From: Rummeliibacillus pycnus_B
GTDB lineage: Bacteria; Bacillota; Bacilli; Bacillales_A; Planococcaceae
Direction of reading: 5' to 3'
Assembly: GCF_050459865.1 (NCBI RefSeq)
Contig: NZ_JBCMNM010000031.1
Location: 1 to 64,000 of the forward strand
Length of the DNA: 64,000 nt
The notes under the pieces were generated by a model that saw only the letters and a list, made by a program, of their open reading frames with translations, searched no databases and was not told where the DNA came from. A program made the translations under genes and the position numbers. Of this stretch, positions 35,097 through 43,553 are shown one piece after another (position 1 is the first letter of the stretch; the number at the start of each line of letters is the position of its first letter).

Positions 35097-35396
35097 CTAT
35101 TTGGATTGTACTCCATTCATAATATCGAATACATGCTTCCATGTTGCTGGATTTAAAACACCAAGTGGGTTTCCATCACCGATTACGCCAAATCCAATCA
35201 TTGAGCCCGCAATTGCTGCAATGACAAGTAAAACAACAACAACGATGATTCTGAACCCGATTGAAAATGCACCTGGAAATTTCTGTTTTCTTCCTTCGGC
35301 ATCATTTTCTAATTCTCTATTTTGTTTTGCTTCTCTACGTGTAAGTGGCTGTGGAGTCGGCGTTTCAGTTCTCTGTTCTGTTGTATTATTTGCCAT
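35097..35396 (-). CDS. EpuA-like small membrane protein (DUF, labelled RNA polymerase subunit beta)
   Basis: A 99-residue protein with a charged, Arg/Lys/Glu-rich N-terminal half and one membrane span, SIGFRIIVVVVLLVIAAIAGSMIGFGVIG, then PATWKHVFDIM. This matches the EpuA family (DNA-directed RNA polymerase subunit beta, EpuA), a misnomer with no polymerase domain. The function is not known. The ATG follows GAGGAGA. Its place between flhP and fabZ is conserved in this group of genera. Confidence 0.78.
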   Translation of the reverse strand: MANNTTEQRTETPTPQPLTRREAKQNRELENDAEGRKQKFPGAFSIGFRIIVVVVLLVIAAIAGSMIGFGVIGDGNPLGVLNPATWKHVFDIMNGVQSK

Positions 35397-35423
35397 TACT
35401 TGTTCTCCTCTAATTTTAATTGC

Positions 35424-36263
35424 TTATCTTATCTCATTAACTAATCCCATCATTTGATCAGCTAAAGTTATAGTTCTTGCGTTAAATTGATATGAACGCT
35501 GTGTGCTAATAAGATCTGTCATCTCTTTTGAAATATCCACATTAGACATTTCAAGTCCACCATTTTGCATAGCTACTTGAGCTCTGTCTACACCTTTTAA
35601 GTCTTTCAAAACATTAGCGCGTGGGACGCCAAGTTGATTGAAATTATCAGGCAAACCAATGTACGTATCTGAAATATGTTGCATTAGTTGTGGTTTCTCT
35701 ACTTCAGTAACACCGATTTCAATTTGAGCGCTTGTATTATTATTATACTTAACATTTAGCATTCCGTCTTCTGTCACAGAAAAGTCTTTTGCATCATCTT
35801 TTAATACAATAGCATTACCATTGGCATCTGCAACTGGATATCCATCTGTATTCACTAGCATTGCATTACCATTTTTTAAAGGTGAAAGGTAGAAGTCACC
35901 TTGACGAGTATATACCGTTTTAGTGCCATTCTTACCATCTGGCATTAATATATTAAAATACTGTTTAGGTTTTGTAAATGTAAAATCAAGGGCACGATTT
36001 GTCTGTTGAATGCCACCTTGTTTCCAGTTTGTTTGTGCTTGTCCTAATCTAGCTCCAACACCAATGCGGATTCCAACTGGTGACTGACGTTTTACTTTGT
36101 CTTGTTTGTCATTTTCAAATTGTTGATATAGTAATTCGTTGAACTTCGTTTCTTTTGCTTTAAAGCCATGCGTATTACTATTTGCCATGTTATTACTAAT
36201 GGTATCCAATTGTTCTTGAAGTTGAGACATTGTATTTGTAGCTGATATCATTGTTCTTAGCAT
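35424..36263 (-). CDS. flhP: flagellar hook-basal body protein FlhP
   Basis: A 279-residue rod-type protein of the FlgG/FlgE family. It has the flg_bb_rod N-terminus (TISNNMANSNTHGFKA) and the C-terminal helix FNARTITLADQM, with a central beta domain. FlhO and FlhP assemble the distal rod in B. subtilis. The ATG has TAGGAGG upstream. It follows flhO in the same operon. Confidence 0.9.
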   Translation of the reverse strand: MLRTMISATNTMSQLQEQLDTISNNMANSNTHGFKAKETKFNELLYQQFENDKQDKVKRQSPVGIRIGVGARLGQAQTNWKQGGIQQTNRALDFTFTKPKQYFNILMPDGKNGTKTVYTRQGDFYLSPLKNGNAMLVNTDGYPVADANGNAIVLKDDAKDFSVTEDGMLNVKYNNNTSAQIEIGVTEVEKPQLMQHISDTYIGLPDNFNQLGVPRANVLKDLKGVDRAQVAMQNGGLEMSNVDISKEMTDLISTQRSYQFNARTITLADQMMGLVNEIR

Positions 36264-36364
36264 TTAGTATACCTCCTAAATATCCCAAAAATACCTACTG
36301 AATTTATTAAACCTCGGCATAATGGCATCCAAAATTTGAATTGTACTTCACAGATAAGGAAAAG

Positions 36365-37204
36365 CTAAACTTTCCCAACTTGATTAACAGCTTTTTCCAT
36401 ACTTCTGTCGTATGCTTGAAGTATTTTTTGATTGGCCTCGAAGGCTCTGTAAGCTGTCATCATATCTGTCATTGTGCGAGCTGCATCAACGTTTGAACGT
36501 TCAATATAGCCTTGTTTTGTTGAGAAACTGACATTGTTAACATTGTAAGCAGATGTTAAGTTTCGTCCATTACTTGTATAAAAAAGTCCAGTATCACGTT
36601 TTGCTAAGGTATCAGGTTGTGCTGAATAGGATACGCCTAGACGTGCAACTTGTTGACCGTTTTCCATTATGTATCCATCTTCTGTTATTTGGAAATCATC
36701 GTTCTGCAATGTGATCTTTTTACCTTGATCTGAGAGGACATAAAATCCTTGTGCATTCACTAAGTTACCTGCTGCATCTAATGTAAAGTTCCCATTACGA
36801 GTGTATGCTTCTCCACCTGTTGGATTTTGAAGACGATAAAAGATAGCGCCTGGTTTACCTGTTGCCTTATTAATCGGTAAGTTACCATTTACTAAAGCGA
36901 CATCAGTAGGTAGCTCTGTTGCAGTAATTTGACCTTGTGTAAAGTCAGGTAATGTTTCTTGCATGTATACACCAGTGCTAAGTGTTCCTATTTGATTTGC
37001 TGAACTACCTTCAAAACCATTTTGAACATTTGCAGGACCACTTTTTGTAATACGTGACAAAAGCATTTCTGGGAATGAGCGGATCGTTGATTGATCTGCT
37101 TTATATCCTGGTGTATTTGCATTGGCAATATTATTTGATAAAAGTTCTGTACGACGCTGTTGAGAAATCATGCCGGAAGCAACTGTATAAAATCCGCGAA
37201 ACAT
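36365..37204 (-). CDS. flhO: flagellar hook-basal body protein FlhO
   Basis: A 279-residue rod-type protein paralogous to FlhP. It has the N-terminal motif LLSNNIANANTPGYKADQ and a C-terminal rod domain, ERSNVDAARTMTDMMTAYRAFEANQKILQAYD. The ATG at 37204 has AAAGGGTG upstream and gives the conserved MFRGFYTVASGM N-terminus. It lies between mbl and flhP, an arrangement shared with B. subtilis. Confidence 0.9.
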   Translation of the reverse strand: MFRGFYTVASGMISQQRRTELLSNNIANANTPGYKADQSTIRSFPEMLLSRITKSGPANVQNGFEGSSANQIGTLSTGVYMQETLPDFTQGQITATELPTDVALVNGNLPINKATGKPGAIFYRLQNPTGGEAYTRNGNFTLDAAGNLVNAQGFYVLSDQGKKITLQNDDFQITEDGYIMENGQQVARLGVSYSAQPDTLAKRDTGLFYTSNGRNLTSAYNVNNVSFSTKQGYIERSNVDAARTMTDMMTAYRAFEANQKILQAYDRSMEKAVNQVGKV

Positions 37205-37329
37205 CGATTTCACCCTTTCAATAAAATATGGAATTAGTTTTTGAGAAAGTGATTCTAGTATTTTATAAACAATAGAAAGTCGATAAAACAATTCATGAAC
37301 TTTTCGCTCAATAATCATGAATCATTTTA

Positions 37330-37458
37330 AAAACTTATCCGTTCCGGTGCCTCCCCTGCCGTTACTCGTCGCAAAAAAGCTTTCACTACGGGACCTCGTT
37401 TGCCAGTTTTCGACAGGAGTACTGGAGCATTCACCTTCACTATATTTTATTTCGGTTA
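37330..37458. other. GC-rich intergenic segment between mbl and flhO
   Basis: About 120 bases (37338-37440) are clearly richer in G and C than the flanks. They contain short complementary runs, for example CCAGT/ACTGG near 37410-37425, but no clear known RNA fold. It could be a leader, a repeat remnant, or a structured RNA. Confidence 0.4.
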
Positions 37459-38457
37459 TTATTTTAGACGTTTTGGTGCTTTATCAATATTTTCTAGCAT
37501 AATGCCAGTTCCTTCTACTACACAGTTCATTGGATTTTCTGCAACAAATACAGGTACTCTTAGTTCTTCTGTTAGTAATTGGTCCAAACCATGTAATAAC
37601 GCACCACCGCCTGTAACCATTACACCACGGTCAATAATGTCAGCTGATAGCTCTGGTGGAGTTTTTTCAAGCACATTTTTTGCAGATTGTACGATTAAGG
37701 CGATAGATTCATGTAAAGCTTTTTCGATTTCGTCAGAGTGAATCTCGATTGTTCTTGGTAATCCTGTCACTAAATCGCGACCACGAATTTCCATTTTTTC
37801 ATCTCGGCCATGTGGATATACAGTACCAATTGTCATTTTAATGTTTTCTGCAGTTCGTTCGCCGATTAATAGCTTGTACTGTTTTTTAATATAATGAAGG
37901 ATATCATTATCAAAAAGATCCCCTGCTACTTTAATGGATTCAGATGTAACAATATCGCCCATTGATAGAACAGCAACGTCGGTTGTACCACCGCCGATAT
38001 CAATAACCATATTTCCGCTAGGTTGGAAGATATCCATACCTGCACCAATTGCTGCTACTTTTGGCTCTTCTTCCAAATAAACATTACGTCCACCTGACTT
38101 TTCAGCGGCTTCACGGATGGCTTTTTGTTCAACACTTGTAATATTTGTAGGGCAACAAATTAAAATGCGTGGCTTCGACATGAAACCTGAAATGTTTAAT
38201 TTATTAATAAAATATCTAAGCATCGATTCTGTTATATCGAAATCTGCGATAACGCCATCTTTTAATGGACGAATTGCAACAATATTACCTGGAGTTCTTC
38301 CGACCATTTTACGTGCTTCTTCTCCAACAGCTAATACCTTATTCGTATTTTTATCGATTGCTACAACGGATGGTTCGTTTAATACAATTCCTTTTCCTTT
38401 TAAATGGATTAGTACATTCGCTGTTCCTAAATCGATTCCTATATCTTTTGAAAACAT
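37459..38457 (-). CDS. mbl: MreB-like actin homologue
   Basis: A 332-residue bacterial actin that guides cell-wall elongation along the sidewall. Actin-fold motifs are GIDLGTANVLIHLKGKGIVL (phosphate 1), VIDIGGGTTDVAVLSMG (phosphate 2), and TGGGALLHGLDQLL (adenosine). Close agreement with Mbl, such as CPTNITSVEQKAIREAAEKSGG, and the place beside spoIIID and flhO favour Mbl over MreB. The ATG at 38457 has GAAAGGGGAAA upstream; earlier in-frame codons lie before it. Confidence 0.9.
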   Translation of the reverse strand: MFSKDIGIDLGTANVLIHLKGKGIVLNEPSVVAIDKNTNKVLAVGEEARKMVGRTPGNIVAIRPLKDGVIADFDITESMLRYFINKLNISGFMSKPRILICCPTNITSVEQKAIREAAEKSGGRNVYLEEEPKVAAIGAGMDIFQPSGNMVIDIGGGTTDVAVLSMGDIVTSESIKVAGDLFDNDILHYIKKQYKLLIGERTAENIKMTIGTVYPHGRDEKMEIRGRDLVTGLPRTIEIHSDEIEKALHESIALIVQSAKNVLEKTPPELSADIIDRGVMVTGGGALLHGLDQLLTEELRVPVFVAENPMNCVVEGTGIMLENIDKAPKRLK

Positions 38458-38699
38458 GTTGTTTCCCCTTTCTTCATGTTCCAATCATCATCAAAAAAAT
38501 ATATATGTATCTAGAATATTTTAACATAACGATGAGTTAATTACATCTAATTATTTCGATCATTCCTAGGTAATTTAGGTTATTAACTAAGACTTTACAC
38601 ACCCTACTCTCTCCTATTTTCAATTCATACTATTTGATTTGTCATACTAAGTATTTGTGTTATCAATCTTTCTATGCATTCTTTTAAAATAAAAGATAG

Positions 38700-38743
38700 A
38701 AAAAGACACCTTCGCTATTCAAGATGCGAAGGTGTCTTTTTTT
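38700..38743. terminator. terminator overlapping the end of spoIIID
   Basis: A 16-bp stem, AAAAAGACACCTTCGC / GCGAAGGTGTCTTTTT, surrounds the spoIIID stop codon, so the last codons form part of the hairpin. Confidence 0.85.
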
Positions 38744-38996
38744 CTGAATTGCGTGTAAGCCATTTTTGGCGTGTTGCTTCTCCACCTCGAATATGACGGA
38801 TGGATTTGTGATAAGCTAAAATTTCACTTACCTCTTTCGCTAATTCCTCGTTAACTTGAGATAACCTCTCAGTGAGATCCTTATGAATGGTACTCTTAGA
38901 ATAGCCAGTCTTTTGAGCTAAGGCTCTCACAGTTTGTTGCGATTCTTTAAGCATAAAACCAAGTTTTAGACATCGATTGCGAATATGTTCGTGCAC
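38715..38996 (-). CDS. spoIIID: sporulation transcription factor SpoIIID
   Basis: Mother-cell DNA-binding protein that adjusts the sigma-E regulon. The 93-residue helix-turn-helix protein has VRALAQKTGYSKSTIHKDLTERL, and VSEILAYHKSIRHIRGGEAT, a very conserved stretch. The GTG at 38996 gives the family N-terminus HEHIRNRCLKLG; it follows a weak GAAAGAG site. It lies after spoIIQ and before mbl, as in other spore formers. Confidence 0.95.
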   Translation of the reverse strand: MHEHIRNRCLKLGFMLKESQQTVRALAQKTGYSKSTIHKDLTERLSQVNEELAKEVSEILAYHKSIRHIRGGEATRQKWLTRNSEKKTPSHLE

Positions 38997-39080
38997 ATTC
39001 TCTTCCTTTCCACAATGGTACGAACGTTTCTTCACCTTATGTCTAAAACCTTTTGCTTAGAACCTAGACGCGAGAATTAT

Positions 39081-39743
39081 CTAAAATGCAAGTAAACTTT
39101 TTGGATTAATATGCTTACCTTCTTGCATTACTTCAAAATAAAGATGTGTGCCAGCAGTTGGATTCCATTCATTTGAGATCGCTTTTCCAAGTTTTTGACC
39201 TTGGTCTACTTTATCTCCTTTTTTAACAGTGATTTCACCAACAGAGCTGTATTGTGTTGTCATTCCATTTGCATGAGATATAGTAATCTCGTTACCTACA
39301 AATGGGTCATTTTTTACTTCTTCAACCGTACCGCTAAGCGCAGCAAGAACATCGAAGCTTTCACTATTTACTGCAATGGCAATACCATCACTTGTAGTGA
39401 AAGTTTGGTTGAATACGAGTAATGCACCTTCTCTAGCTTCTTCGCTTGCTTCAACATCGTAGTAGTCCTGTATTACTTTTGCATCTTTTAAAAGTGCTTC
39501 TTTAAATGGATACTTCAAGGATTCAGCAGTTGCGTTTGTTTCAACAGTAGGACCGTTTGTACCATTTGTAGCTGTTAATTTACTAGTACTTGTCTCATTA
39601 GGAGAATTAGTCATTGCTGTATAACCCCAAACACCTGCAACTAAAAGAATTGAAAAGCTTGCATAAATTACTGGCCAAAACCAGCGTTGTTTTGTAACAT
39701 TTGATTTTTGTGGAGTAGGTTTTATCTTATTTTCCTCTCTCAT
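39081..39743 (-). CDS. spoIIQ: stage II sporulation protein Q
   Basis: Forespore membrane protein that binds SpoIIIAH across the septum during engulfment. It has one N-terminal membrane span (WFWPVIYASFSILLVAGVWGY), a Thr/Asn-rich linker, and a C-terminal LytM (M23) domain. The zinc sites look degenerate: the usual HxGxD appears as NQTFTTSDG, and HxH appears as HLYFE, so it is probably not a peptidase. The ATG at 39743 has GAGGTG 6 bases upstream. It lies 10 bases after the spoIID stop, so it may be read in part from spoIID. Confidence 0.92.
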   Translation of the reverse strand: MREENKIKPTPQKSNVTKQRWFWPVIYASFSILLVAGVWGYTAMTNSPNETSTSKLTATNGTNGPTVETNATAESLKYPFKEALLKDAKVIQDYYDVEASEEAREGALLVFNQTFTTSDGIAIAVNSESFDVLAALSGTVEEVKNDPFVGNEITISHANGMTTQYSSVGEITVKKGDKVDQGQKLGKAISNEWNPTAGTHLYFEVMQEGKHINPKSLLAF

Positions 39744-39753
39744 TTTCATCACC

Positions 39754-40767
39754 TCATTTGCTATTCTTGTCAATAGCTTGAGAGTTTAAACATAGAGAAG
39801 AAGATTTTTTTAGTTTTTCTATTTTTATTTGTTGATAGAAATGATGTAAGATCTCTTTTGCACTCGCCCCCTTTTCTGCGAGCGCTGTTGCTCCGTACTG
39901 GCTCATCCCTACACCATGACCATATCCTGTTGTTTTTACTTGTACTATCTCCTTTTTAGTATTCCATTTAATTGTGAAGTCTGTAGATGCTAGTTGAAGT
40001 TTTTCACGCACTTCTCTACCTGACCATTTAAAGTCTCCTTTTTTAATTGTTTCTACCCGGCCTGAATCATTACGATAGATTTTAACATTTTGAATTTGTG
40101 TTTCTGTCCATTGTTGATTGAAGGCAATATTCCATTGTTGAAGCGTAAAGTTATAGTTTGTATGATATCTTGGTGATTCTTTTTCATTTGATGGAACGGA
40201 GACAGATTGTAGATATGGGATTGATTGTCCGCCATAGCTTTTTGCACTTTCAGTTTGTCCATTACTTGTTGAAAAGAACATGGCTGTGATGAGTTCATCT
40301 TTGTAAACCAATACTTGTCCTTTTGTTGCTTGTACAGCTTTACGGATTTTTTTTTCGTTTTTGTTAAAATTGGTACCCCAGTCTTTTCTTCGTTGTTCTT
40401 CATCCGCAAAGGCTTGGGCCGAGACATTTGGTTCTATGGCATTTTCTCCAAAATTCGTGCGTTTTAAAGCGAAAGTCCGTGAAGCAATAGCTTGTGCCTT
40501 AAGAGCTTCTAAATCGAAGGATACGGGCATTTCAGCTGCGACAACCCCTACTAGATACTCTTCAAGCGAGTATTTTTTATTTTCTCCTTGAATTGATATT
40601 TGGATGTTACATTCTTCATCCATTGTTTTTGTTTCATTTGTCTGTTTTGCTGTGGTACCTGCAGTAGCAGTAGGAATTTCTTTTGTTTCCTTGTACTTCG
40701 TTACAAATGTTGGCAATATGAATAGAGCGACAATAATAAGTAGAATATATAGATGTATTTTTTTCAT
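39754..40767 (-). CDS. spoIID: stage II sporulation protein D
   Basis: Membrane-bound lytic transglycosylase that degrades septal peptidoglycan for engulfment, with SpoIIM and SpoIIP. The 337-residue protein has an N-terminal signal anchor (YILLIIVALFILPTFV) and the SpoIID domain with EEYLVGVVAAEMPVSF holding the catalytic Glu, ALKAQAIASRTFA, and GYGHGVGMSQYGA near the C-terminus. The gene is normally read by sigma-E; I did not find a convincing sigma-E promoter by eye. It follows murA. Confidence 0.95.
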   Translation of the reverse strand: MKKIHLYILLIIVALFILPTFVTKYKETKEIPTATAGTTAKQTNETKTMDEECNIQISIQGENKKYSLEEYLVGVVAAEMPVSFDLEALKAQAIASRTFALKRTNFGENAIEPNVSAQAFADEEQRRKDWGTNFNKNEKKIRKAVQATKGQVLVYKDELITAMFFSTSNGQTESAKSYGGQSIPYLQSVSVPSNEKESPRYHTNYNFTLQQWNIAFNQQWTETQIQNVKIYRNDSGRVETIKKGDFKWSGREVREKLQLASTDFTIKWNTKKEIVQVKTTGYGHGVGMSQYGATALAEKGASAKEILHHFYQQIKIEKLKKSSSLCLNSQAIDKNSK

Positions 40768-40959
40768 ATTTATGAATATGTGTGGTAAGAAATGTTTATG
40801 ATTAATTTAAACAGGCCATTTTGTAAAAGTTTAGATTTTGAGATAAAGGATCAAAATCTTGTTCTATTCTTTTGGTTGGGGTGTTCATACAATTTAGTGA
40901 GAAGTGGTTAAAAAGTGAATGTTAAGTACTGAAGTTTTTTTTAAATTTTTGTAAATAAA

Positions 40960-40992
40960 AACCCACTACATACATAAGGTATGTAATGGGTT
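40960..40992 (-). terminator. terminator of murA
   Basis: AACCCA (40960-40965) pairs with TGGGTT (40987-40992), and TACATAC (40967-40973) with GTATGTA (40979-40985), with one mismatch between the two. A T-run follows on the minus strand. Confidence 0.85.
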
Positions 40993-41021
40993 AGAGTTGT
41001 AATAAACATGGAAGATTATAT

Positions 41022-42320
41022 TTAGTTCGTTTGAAGTTCTTTTTCGAATACATCTTCAGTAGAGATTCGTTCGATATTAGCGCCTAAAGCAGCAAGTTTT
41101 TTATGGAACTCGACATATCCTCTGTCTAGATGATGAAGTTCTGAAACACGCGTAATTCCCTCAGCCACTAAACCTGCAAGAATTAATGCGGCTGCTGCAC
41201 GTAAATCAGTTGCAGCGACTTCTGCTCCTTGCAATTTGCATGGTCCATCAATAATTACAGAACGTCCATCGATTTTCGCATTGGCATTCATACGACGGAA
41301 TTCTTCTACATGCATAAAACGATTTTCAAACACAGTCTCTGTAATCACACTTGCTCCTTGAGCTACAAGCATTAAAGACATCATTTGAGATTGCATATCT
41401 GTTGGGAATCCAGGATGTGGCATTGTTTTAACATCTACAGCCTTTAAAGGATGAGTTGAACGAACACGAAGACCTGCATTTTCTTCTTCGATCTCAACGC
41501 CCATTTCACGCATTTTTGCGATTAGAGCTGTCATATGTTCAGGTACAGCATTTTCAATTAAAACATCTCCACCCGTAATTGCAGCAGCAACCATAAATGT
41601 GCCTGCTTCAATACGATCAGGAATAATTGAGTGTGTTGTGCCATATAATCTCTCAACACCTTCAACACGAATGGTATCTGTTCCAGCCCCTACGACTTTG
41701 CCGCCCATTTCATTGATGAAGTTTGCTAAATCCACGATTTCAGGCTCTTTAGCTGCATTTTCGATAATTGTCGTACCTTCTGCAAGCGCAGCTCCAGTAA
41801 GAATGTTTTCTGTAGCACCTACACTAGGAAAATCTAGATAAATTTTTGCACCTTTTAATCGACCTTCAGTTGATGCTTCTACATACCCATGTCCTGTAGA
41901 AATTTTCGCTCCCATTAACTCGAAACCTTTTAAATGTTGATCAATTGGTCGCGAACCTATTGCACAACCACCTGGCATAGCAACACGTGCATAACCATTT
42001 CGTGCTAATAGAGGTCCCATAACTAGAATGGATGCACGCATTTTACGTACATATTCAAATTGAGCTTCAGATGATAGTTGTGCTGATGCATCAATTTCTA
42101 CAACATTTTCTTCAGGAGAGAATGTTAATTGTACATTTAAACTTTTTAAAACCTCATCAATTGTATATACATCTGCCAAGTTCGGCACGTTTTTTATTAT
42201 ATTTTTTCCTTCAGATGCTAATAATGCTGCTGCAAGAACTGGTAGAACTGCATTTTTTGCTCCTTCTACTTTTACATTTCCGTGTAAAACCTTGCCGCCT
42301 TTTACAACAATTTTCTCCAC
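41022..42320 (-). CDS. murA: UDP-N-acetylglucosamine 1-carboxyvinyltransferase
   Basis: First committed step of peptidoglycan synthesis: adds enolpyruvate from PEP to UDP-GlcNAc. The 432-residue EPSP-type fold has GAKNAVLPVLAAALLA with Lys22 and Asn23, and the catalytic Cys119 in MPGGCAIGSRPIDQH, the target of fosfomycin. The length is normal. The start is GTG at 42320, with GGAGGG 9 bases upstream. It belongs to the MurAA type from its context next to ywzB and spoIID. Confidence 0.96.
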   Translation of the reverse strand: MEKIVVKGGKVLHGNVKVEGAKNAVLPVLAAALLASEGKNIIKNVPNLADVYTIDEVLKSLNVQLTFSPEENVVEIDASAQLSSEAQFEYVRKMRASILVMGPLLARNGYARVAMPGGCAIGSRPIDQHLKGFELMGAKISTGHGYVEASTEGRLKGAKIYLDFPSVGATENILTGAALAEGTTIIENAAKEPEIVDLANFINEMGGKVVGAGTDTIRVEGVERLYGTTHSIIPDRIEAGTFMVAAAITGGDVLIENAVPEHMTALIAKMREMGVEIEEENAGLRVRSTHPLKAVDVKTMPHPGFPTDMQSQMMSLMLVAQGASVITETVFENRFMHVEEFRRMNANAKIDGRSVIIDGPCKLQGAEVAATDLRAAAALILAGLVAEGITRVSELHHLDRGYVEFHKKLAALGANIERISTEDVFEKELQTN

Positions 42321-42805
42321 AATATGTCCCTCCGAACTTAATCTAAATAAAATCTTTTTTTATACTTTTTATATTTCAGTCCATAAAATTCATGTATTTA
42401 TTCAATACCAATAATTAGTAACAAAGCAACTTACATAATACCTTTTTTTCATGATGTTGACAAGAACCGATAACACTATTTTAGTTTTCTACGAATAAAT
42501 AACTATAGTAATACTATATTACGTCAAAATGCTAGAAATGTGTTATAAATTTTCCATTTCTATTCGACTTGACAGTTACCCATGAATTGAGGAAATTAAA
42601 CAAGTTTCAACAAATTATTTCCTGGGTAATGGGTACTCTATATGCAAAAAGAATAATGAAATACGTTTAAATAATGCAACGTAATGAAAAACCACATAAA
42701 ACACACATATCTCTATTGTAATATAAATCGTTCCTAAGTACAGAACAAAAACTAACGTTTGTACAATAAGTTTGTGCCATTATTTCTTTTGCATACAGAA
42801 TACAT
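42321..42805. other. 485-base region upstream of murA
   Basis: AT-rich region with no gene. It contains a pair of inverted sequences, TACCCAT (42577-42583) and ATGGGTA (42629-42635), with an inner GGAAAT/ATTTCC pair, about 260 bases before murA, which could form a leader hairpin. A murA promoter is expected here but I cannot name a clear one. Confidence 0.45.
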
Positions 42806-43051
42806 TTAATTAAATAAAAATGGTAATTGTCTTGACCAAGTTGAAATAGCAATAAAGAAATTCGACACAGTTGATCCGATGGCAATGCTTAACAAAATAA
42901 ATAGCAGTTGAACTTGAAAAACATGATTTTTCTTAAAAACTTTTTCATACATCAACGATTGTAATGCATAAAAGGTTATTCCAATAAAGAAAATATGTGA
43001 GCAAATACCAATTAGTGCATGTTGACCGATTAAGGATGATACTGAATCCAT
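42806..43051 (-). CDS. ywzB: DUF1146 membrane protein, YwzB-like
   Basis: An 81-residue protein with two membrane spans, IGICSHIFFIGITFYALQSL and LLFILLSIAIGSTVSNFFIA. This and its place between atpC and murA identify the YwzB/DUF1146 family; its role is unknown. The ATG at 43051 follows GGGTGA. A strong terminator separates it from atpC, so it has its own promoter. Confidence 0.8.
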   Translation of the reverse strand: MDSVSSLIGQHALIGICSHIFFIGITFYALQSLMYEKVFKKNHVFQVQLLFILLSIAIGSTVSNFFIAISTWSRQLPFLFN

Positions 43052-43076
43052 ATTTTCACCCACTTTCACCTTTAAA

Positions 43077-43108
43077 AAAGCGAGCAGAAATATAATTCTG
43101 CTCGCTTT
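43077..43108 (-). terminator. terminator of the atp operon
   Basis: A perfect 13-bp stem (43077-43089 with 43096-43108) is followed on the minus strand by a T-rich run. It lies 17 bases after the atpC stop. Confidence 0.92.
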
Positions 43109-43124
43109 AAAATTAATCTATTAC

Positions 43125-43529
43125 TTAGATGTTACCCTCTTTAACGTTGATACGATTCATCGCGCGTTTTAAAGATAGTTCTGCACGTTTGAAATCAATG
43201 TCATCTTGCTTACTTTGAAGTCGTTGTTCAGCACGTTTAACAGCTTCTTTTGCACGAATCATGTCGATATGATCGGCAATTTCGGCAGAAGGAGTTAAGA
43301 TTGTAACTTTATCGGGACGGATCTCAACAAAGCCACCGCTTACTGCTACAACTTCAGTGTTATTGTCTTTTTTAAGACGAACAGCACTAACTGCTAATGG
43401 AGCAACTGTTGGAATATGTCCAGGCAGAATACCCATTTCACCAGTTACAGTTTTCACAATAACCATGCTAACTTCTGAATCGTATACTGGGCCGTCGGGA
43501 GTGACAATGTTGACTACAGTCGTCTTCAT
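43125..43529 (-). CDS. atpC: ATP synthase F1 subunit epsilon
   Basis: Rotor-stalk subunit that couples rotation and inhibits ATP hydrolysis. The 134-residue protein has a beta-sandwich (VVNIVTPDGPVYDSEVSMV, GEMGILPGHIPTVAPL) and a two-helix C-terminus with AEQRLQSK. The ATG follows GGAGGAA. Last gene of the operon, 24 bases after atpD. Confidence 0.96.
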   Translation of the reverse strand: MKTTVVNIVTPDGPVYDSEVSMVIVKTVTGEMGILPGHIPTVAPLAVSAVRLKKDNNTEVVAVSGGFVEIRPDKVTILTPSAEIADHIDMIRAKEAVKRAEQRLQSKQDDIDFKRAELSLKRAMNRINVKEGNI

Positions 43530-43553
43530 ATTTTTTCCTCCAAGTCCCTAGTA

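Noticed and set aside
37338..37440. c-di-GMP riboswitch before flhO
   Set aside because: A GGCAAAC and a GTGAAAGC stretch are present, but the GACGCAAAGC core and the correct helix order are missing.
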